A DNA stretch of 64,000 nt from the NCBI RefSeq assembly GCF_032999765.1, contig NZ_CP136051.1, positions 4,006,417-4,070,416 of the forward strand, read 5' to 3'. The stretch's first letter is position 1; each line of letters opens with the position of its first letter. Under the pieces are notes generated by a model. The model had not been told where the DNA came from and searched no databases. It worked only from the letters and a program-made list of their open reading frames with translations. The translations under genes were made by a program, and so were the position numbers. This document shows, piece after piece, positions 60,590 to 64,000 of the stretch. The stretch comes from Imperialibacter roseus. GTDB taxonomy: Bacteria; Bacteroidota; Bacteroidia; Cytophagales; Cyclobacteriaceae.

Positions 60590-63421
60590 ATGAACAGAAG
60601 GATTCTCTTTATCTCCGCACTGCTACTAGTCTGCGGCGTCCTTTCGATTTACTTTTTAGGAAAGTTTTCAAACGACGGCGACCAGCAGTCGGCTGAAGTA
60701 CTGGCCACGCCGTTTACCCCCACCAGCCTGGGGGTTGAGGAAGATCCGGATGCCAGAGCCAACTTCGAACATATGATGCTGGCAGACCCGGCGTCAGGAG
60801 CGATCCCGGCCGGTATTCACAGCAAGGCCCTCAAGTTTACCCGACAGCTGCCTACAAGCAGAGAAATGAAGCTCGGTGGTTTTGCGAGAACCGAGGAAAG
60901 GGCATACATCCCACGAGGGCCGTTCAACGTAGGCGGACGTACCCGGGCGCTGGCCATCGACCGCAGCAATGAAAAGGTAATTCTGGCGGGAGGCGTTTCC
61001 GGTGGCTTGTGGCGAACTGAAAACGAAGGCATTATATGGAAAAGAATCACGCCCCCCGAAATGATCAACAGCGTGAGTTGTCTGGTGCAGGACACTCGGG
61101 ATGGCCGCACCGATACCTGGTACTTTGGCACCGGTGAGTATTCGCTTTTCAACTCGGCCAGAGGCAACAATTCCACGCCCTACAGAGGCGACGGTATTTT
61201 CAAATCGACCGACAAGGGACTTACCTGGCAGCCACTGAGTGCTACTGTGTCAGGAGATGTTACCACCTTTGGGAGTCCTTTCCAGTACATCTACAAACTT
61301 GCCATCAACACGGCCAACAGCAATGAAGACGAACTATATGCCGCCACTATTGGAGGTGTGATCCGCTCTTCCGACGGCGGCGAGACCTGGGCAACTGTGC
61401 TGGGTGCAGATTTGCTGAGCGAGCCGCCCGGTACCGATTTGAATAACAAAACCTTCCCCTTCTTTAGTGACGTGTCAATTACCAAAAGTGGGATTAAGTA
61501 TGGTGCGTTGAGCACTGTGAGCAACGCCGACAACAACTGGGCAAAAGCCGGTATTTACAGATCAGAAGATGGACTATCCTGGGTCAACATTACCCCCACA
61601 GGGTTTCCCTCTCAATATAGAAGGATAGTCATCACACCTTCGCCATCTAACGAAAAGGTCATCTACTTTTTAGTTGATGCAGCCGCTACTAATCTGTGGA
61701 AAGCCACCTACCTGGCATCTGGCGACAAGTATATTTGGGAGAACTTGTCATCCAACATACCAGACTTTGGCGGCAGAGTGGGCGAGTTTGATACCCAAAA
61801 CGGCTACAATATGCTACTTGAGGTGCACCCCACAGATGAAAACATAGTGTTCTTGGGTGGTACCAATTTGTTTCGTTCTTCTGACGGATTCAAAAGCAAA
61901 GACAATACAGAGTGGATTGGTGGCTACAGCCCGGAAAACAACGCCAGCCAGTATTCCAATCACCACGCCGACCAGCATGTGCTCACCTTTTACAGTTCCG
62001 ATCCAGCCAAAATGCTTTCCGGGCATGACGCAGGAATCTCTATAACCTGGAGTGGACTATCGAAAGAAGTAAACTGGCTAAGCCTTAACAACGGCTACCT
62101 CACCTCTCAGTTTTTCACCATTGACATCCCCAAATATGAGTACAGCGACCTGATGGTGGGAGGTATGCAGGACAATGGCACATACCTCAGAAGTGCACCT
62201 GGCGAAAACCCTCCGTGGGATCAGGTTTTTTCGGGGGATGGCAGCTACTGCCAAACCACCTCCGACGGCACATTTTGGTATGTGTCGGCGCAAATGGCGC
62301 AAATCTACCGGCTTACATTCAATACTAAATTCGAACTCACCGGCTATGCCAGAGTGGATCCACTCAATGGGGGCCTCGCCAGCGACAATGGCTACCTGTT
62401 CGTGAACCCCTTCAGGCTCGACCCTGTCAACAATAATATCATGTTCCTGGCAGGTGGAAATGTTATCTGGAGAAACTCGAACTTAAGCCAAATCGCCAAT
62501 GGTTCGCAAGACAAGACAAGCACCAACTGGCAGCGGCTTGAGTCGTCGGTTATTCCGGAAGGGCAAATCACAGCCATGGAGGTAAGCACCACAGGCGAAA
62601 AGTGGCTGCTCTACGGCAACAGCACAGGAAGGCTCTTCAAACTGCCATTAGCAAATGGAAATAGTTTTGATATGGAGGAAATCACGGACCCTGGTTTTCC
62701 GCAGGCTTTCATAAGCTCCATTTCTATCGACCCTTCCGATCACCACAATATCATGGTAGTATTTTCCAACTACGGCATTCCCAGTGTCTTCTTTTCAGAC
62801 GATGGTGGCCTTTCGTTCATCGACATCAGTGGCAACCTGGAGGAGAATGCGGATGGAACAGGAAATGGCCCCAGTGTCCGTTGGGGGCAGCTCATCCCTA
62901 TGAAAGACGGTGAGCTAATGGCTGCCGTGGGAACCGGATCGGGGCTTTACGCAACCGAAGCGCTGTCGGGAACTGCCACCACCTGGTCAAGAGAAGGTGC
63001 AGACGTGGTTGGGTACAGCGTCATCCCCATGCTAAGCTACAATCCGCTTGACGGGCGGCTGGCCATTGCTACCCATGGAAATGGGATATTTGAAACCTTT
63101 ATATCGGATCATCTGGTGATCGAAAAAAAACCTTCTTCGGAGAAATTTATTGTTGGTGCCCCCTACCCCAACCCTTTCACTGATTTGATCAGCATTCCCT
63201 TCGAAATACCAAAAAAGCAAATTGTGAAATCCATCATTTACAATGCAGCGGGCCAGCAGGTCAAAACGCTTGTTTGGGGTACACAGTTTGAAGGGGCCAC
63301 TACTATGACATGGGATGGAACGAACGTGACGGGCACGGCAGTGGTGGATGGAGTTTACTTTTGCCGGATACAGTTGGCCTCAGGTGAACAAAAAACCGTC
63401 AGGCTCATACTCAACCACTAA
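60590..63421 (+). CDS. Large T9SS-sorted beta-propeller protein
   Basis: A 943-aa secreted protein. N-terminal signal (FISALLLVCGVLSIYFLG), a propeptide-like segment, then repeated BNR/VPS10-type propeller strands (IFKSTDKGLTWQPL, VIRSSDGGETW, IYRSEDGLSWVNI), and a type A T9SS C-terminal sorting domain (about 855-943; PYPNPF, GQQVKTL, GVYFCRIQLASGEQKTV). T9SS carries it over the outer membrane and attaches or releases it. A sialidase-like fold does not prove sialidase activity: the catalytic Arg triad was not found by eye. Confidence 0.9.
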   Translation: MNRRILFISALLLVCGVLSIYFLGKFSNDGDQQSAEVLATPFTPTSLGVEEDPDARANFEHMMLADPASGAIPAGIHSKALKFTRQLPTSREMKLGGFARTEERAYIPRGPFNVGGRTRALAIDRSNEKVILAGGVSGGLWRTENEGIIWKRITPPEMINSVSCLVQDTRDGRTDTWYFGTGEYSLFNSARGNNSTPYRGDGIFKSTDKGLTWQPLSATVSGDVTTFGSPFQYIYKLAINTANSNEDELYAATIGGVIRSSDGGETWATVLGADLLSEPPGTDLNNKTFPFFSDVSITKSGIKYGALSTVSNADNNWAKAGIYRSEDGLSWVNITPTGFPSQYRRIVITPSPSNEKVIYFLVDAAATNLWKATYLASGDKYIWENLSSNIPDFGGRVGEFDTQNGYNMLLEVHPTDENIVFLGGTNLFRSSDGFKSKDNTEWIGGYSPENNASQYSNHHADQHVLTFYSSDPAKMLSGHDAGISITWSGLSKEVNWLSLNNGYLTSQFFTIDIPKYEYSDLMVGGMQDNGTYLRSAPGENPPWDQVFSGDGSYCQTTSDGTFWYVSAQMAQIYRLTFNTKFELTGYARVDPLNGGLASDNGYLFVNPFRLDPVNNNIMFLAGGNVIWRNSNLSQIANGSQDKTSTNWQRLESSVIPEGQITAMEVSTTGEKWLLYGNSTGRLFKLPLANGNSFDMEEITDPGFPQAFISSISIDPSDHHNIMVVFSNYGIPSVFFSDDGGLSFIDISGNLEENADGTGNGPSVRWGQLIPMKDGELMAAVGTGSGLYATEALSGTATTWSREGADVVGYSVIPMLSYNPLDGRLAIATHGNGIFETFISDHLVIEKKPSSEKFIVGAPYPNPFTDLISIPFEIPKKQIVKSIIYNAAGQQVKTLVWGTQFEGATTMTWDGTNVTGTAVVDGVYFCRIQLASGEQKTVRLILNH

Positions 63422-63431
63422 AAATAAGAAA

Positions 63432-63521
63432 CCCCGGCAGACAAAATCTGCTCGGGGCCCACCATCAACCTTAATTAAACCTTAAAGAACCTAATCAATT
63501 GGATCGTTTTCCATTTGATTA
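63432..63521. repeat. Two hairpins after the T9SS gene
   Basis: Hairpin 1: CCCCG with GCAGA (63432-63441) pairs with TCTGC and CGGGG (63447-63457) with one bulged base. Hairpin 2: TAATCAATTGG (63492-63502) pairs with 63511-63521 with one mismatch. Between them AACCTTA occurs twice. The first is a plausible 3'-end structure without a T-run. The rest of 63522-63790 shows no gene; a weak CTCC/GGAG hairpin at 63752-63763 may end the 63791 gene. Confidence 0.55.
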
Positions 63522-63790
63522 ATTAATTCAAATATAGAGCGCTGCTATGATACTATTCAGGCATTAAACCTGGCAATATTATACATGTAAGTTTTGGTGC
63601 AAAAAACAATACTTGTATGCCCTTCAGAAAGATAACACATCAGAATAGTGCTATGAAAGCAAAGAACTGATGTAAGTATTTCCTTATTTTCTACAAAATA
63701 TTGGGCGATTAATCGTAGGCAGCGCTAATTCATACCTTTGAATAGTCAAAACTCCTTCAGGAGCATCTGCAAGATATTCTTTGTTTTATC

Positions 63791-63952
63791 CTATTTGGAA
63801 CTAATCAGCACCAACATAAAGGCGATGACCATAAGCCAAAACTTGTAGGCAGCAATAGCAGGGATAATGACAATACTCAACTCACCCAAAACAAGTAGCA
63901 GCACAACGAGTACGGCGATTAGTTTTATGACAGATCTTGTTCTTTGACTCAT
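63791..63952 (-). CDS. 53-aa membrane protein
   Basis: A 53-codon ORF from the ATG at 63952 to the TAG at 63791. It starts MSQRTRSVIK (basic), followed by two membrane helices: LIAVLVVLLLVLGELSIVII and FWLMVIAFMLVLISS, separated by PAIAAYK. Such a clean basic-in, two-helix protein is unlikely to arise by chance in this composition. Family not recognised. Confidence 0.65.
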   Translation of the reverse strand: MSQRTRSVIKLIAVLVVLLLVLGELSIVIIPAIAAYKFWLMVIAFMLVLISSK

Positions 63953-64000
63953 AGCTTTAAAATATTTTTTGTGTGTAATTTAATACATCACGAAATAAAC

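Noticed and set aside
63733-63740. TACCTTTG on the plus strand
   Set aside because: Exact -7 match, but no -33 partner and no plus-strand gene follows in the window.

Overview
The window looks like a piece of a Bacteroidota chromosome, most likely Cytophagales. The evidence is TonB receptor/DUF4249 lipoprotein pairs, a type IX secretion (T9SS) C-terminal sorting domain, a PorE-like OmpA protein, type II and type III glutamine synthetases, a Lacal_2735 protein, NIPSNAP and DUF3500 proteins, many lipoprotein signals, and Bacteroidota-type promoters (TTTG about 20 bp before TAnnTTTG) with almost no Shine-Dalgarno sequences. Species cannot be fixed from sequence alone. No rRNA, tRNA, CRISPR array, phage, insertion sequence or integron was seen.

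Layout. 1-11.2 kb: secreted hydrolases and peptidases (SGNH hydrolase, S9 peptidase, M81 metallopeptidase, VanX-like dipeptidase), a tandem universal stress protein between two related hairpin repeats, DoxX, an orphan DUF4249 protein, and repeat-rich spacers. 11.7-17 kb: housekeeping genes (TVP38 membrane protein, PLP trans-sulfuration enzyme, Uma2, hslV-arsC, pyruvate dehydrogenase E2). 17-24.4 kb: a 50-aa ORF with a YheT-like hydrolase, a SRAP protein that has lost its active-site residues, a PorE-like OmpA protein, FabH with an overlapping unknown gene, and a YwqK/MORN-repeat protein. 24.5-32.9 kb: a tandemly duplicated TonB receptor/DUF4249 cluster (2 receptors, 3 lipoproteins). 33-45 kb: GS type III, a beta-barrel porin, Amt and GS type II, interleaved with RsmE, an alpha/beta hydrolase and proteins of unknown role; a 33-codon Cys-rich ORF diverges from the GSII gene. 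45.7-49.9 kb: TPR lipoprotein, DUF985 cupin, a MarR + GNAT pair behind a perfect palindrome, DUF3500, and a PIN-domain toxin-antitoxin pair with an operator-like palindrome. 49.9-64 kb: Tex, TlpA, glycerate kinase, SixA-like phosphatase, TopA, D-2-hydroxyacid dehydrogenase, DUF4174, RidA, a run ending in a large T9SS cargo protein, and a 53-aa membrane protein.

How it fits together. The clearest functional group is ammonium handling: an outer-membrane barrel, Amt, and two unrelated glutamine synthetases within about 7 kb. A second theme is cell-surface biology: TonB/DUF4249 uptake pairs, a PorE-like T9SS candidate and a T9SS cargo. Regulation is visible as good promoters in front of the M81, E2, trans-sulfuration and rsmE genes, and as autoregulatory-looking palindromes at the marR and antitoxin genes. 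Three genes under about 60 codons (17055, 42758, 63791) are easily missed by automatic annotation.
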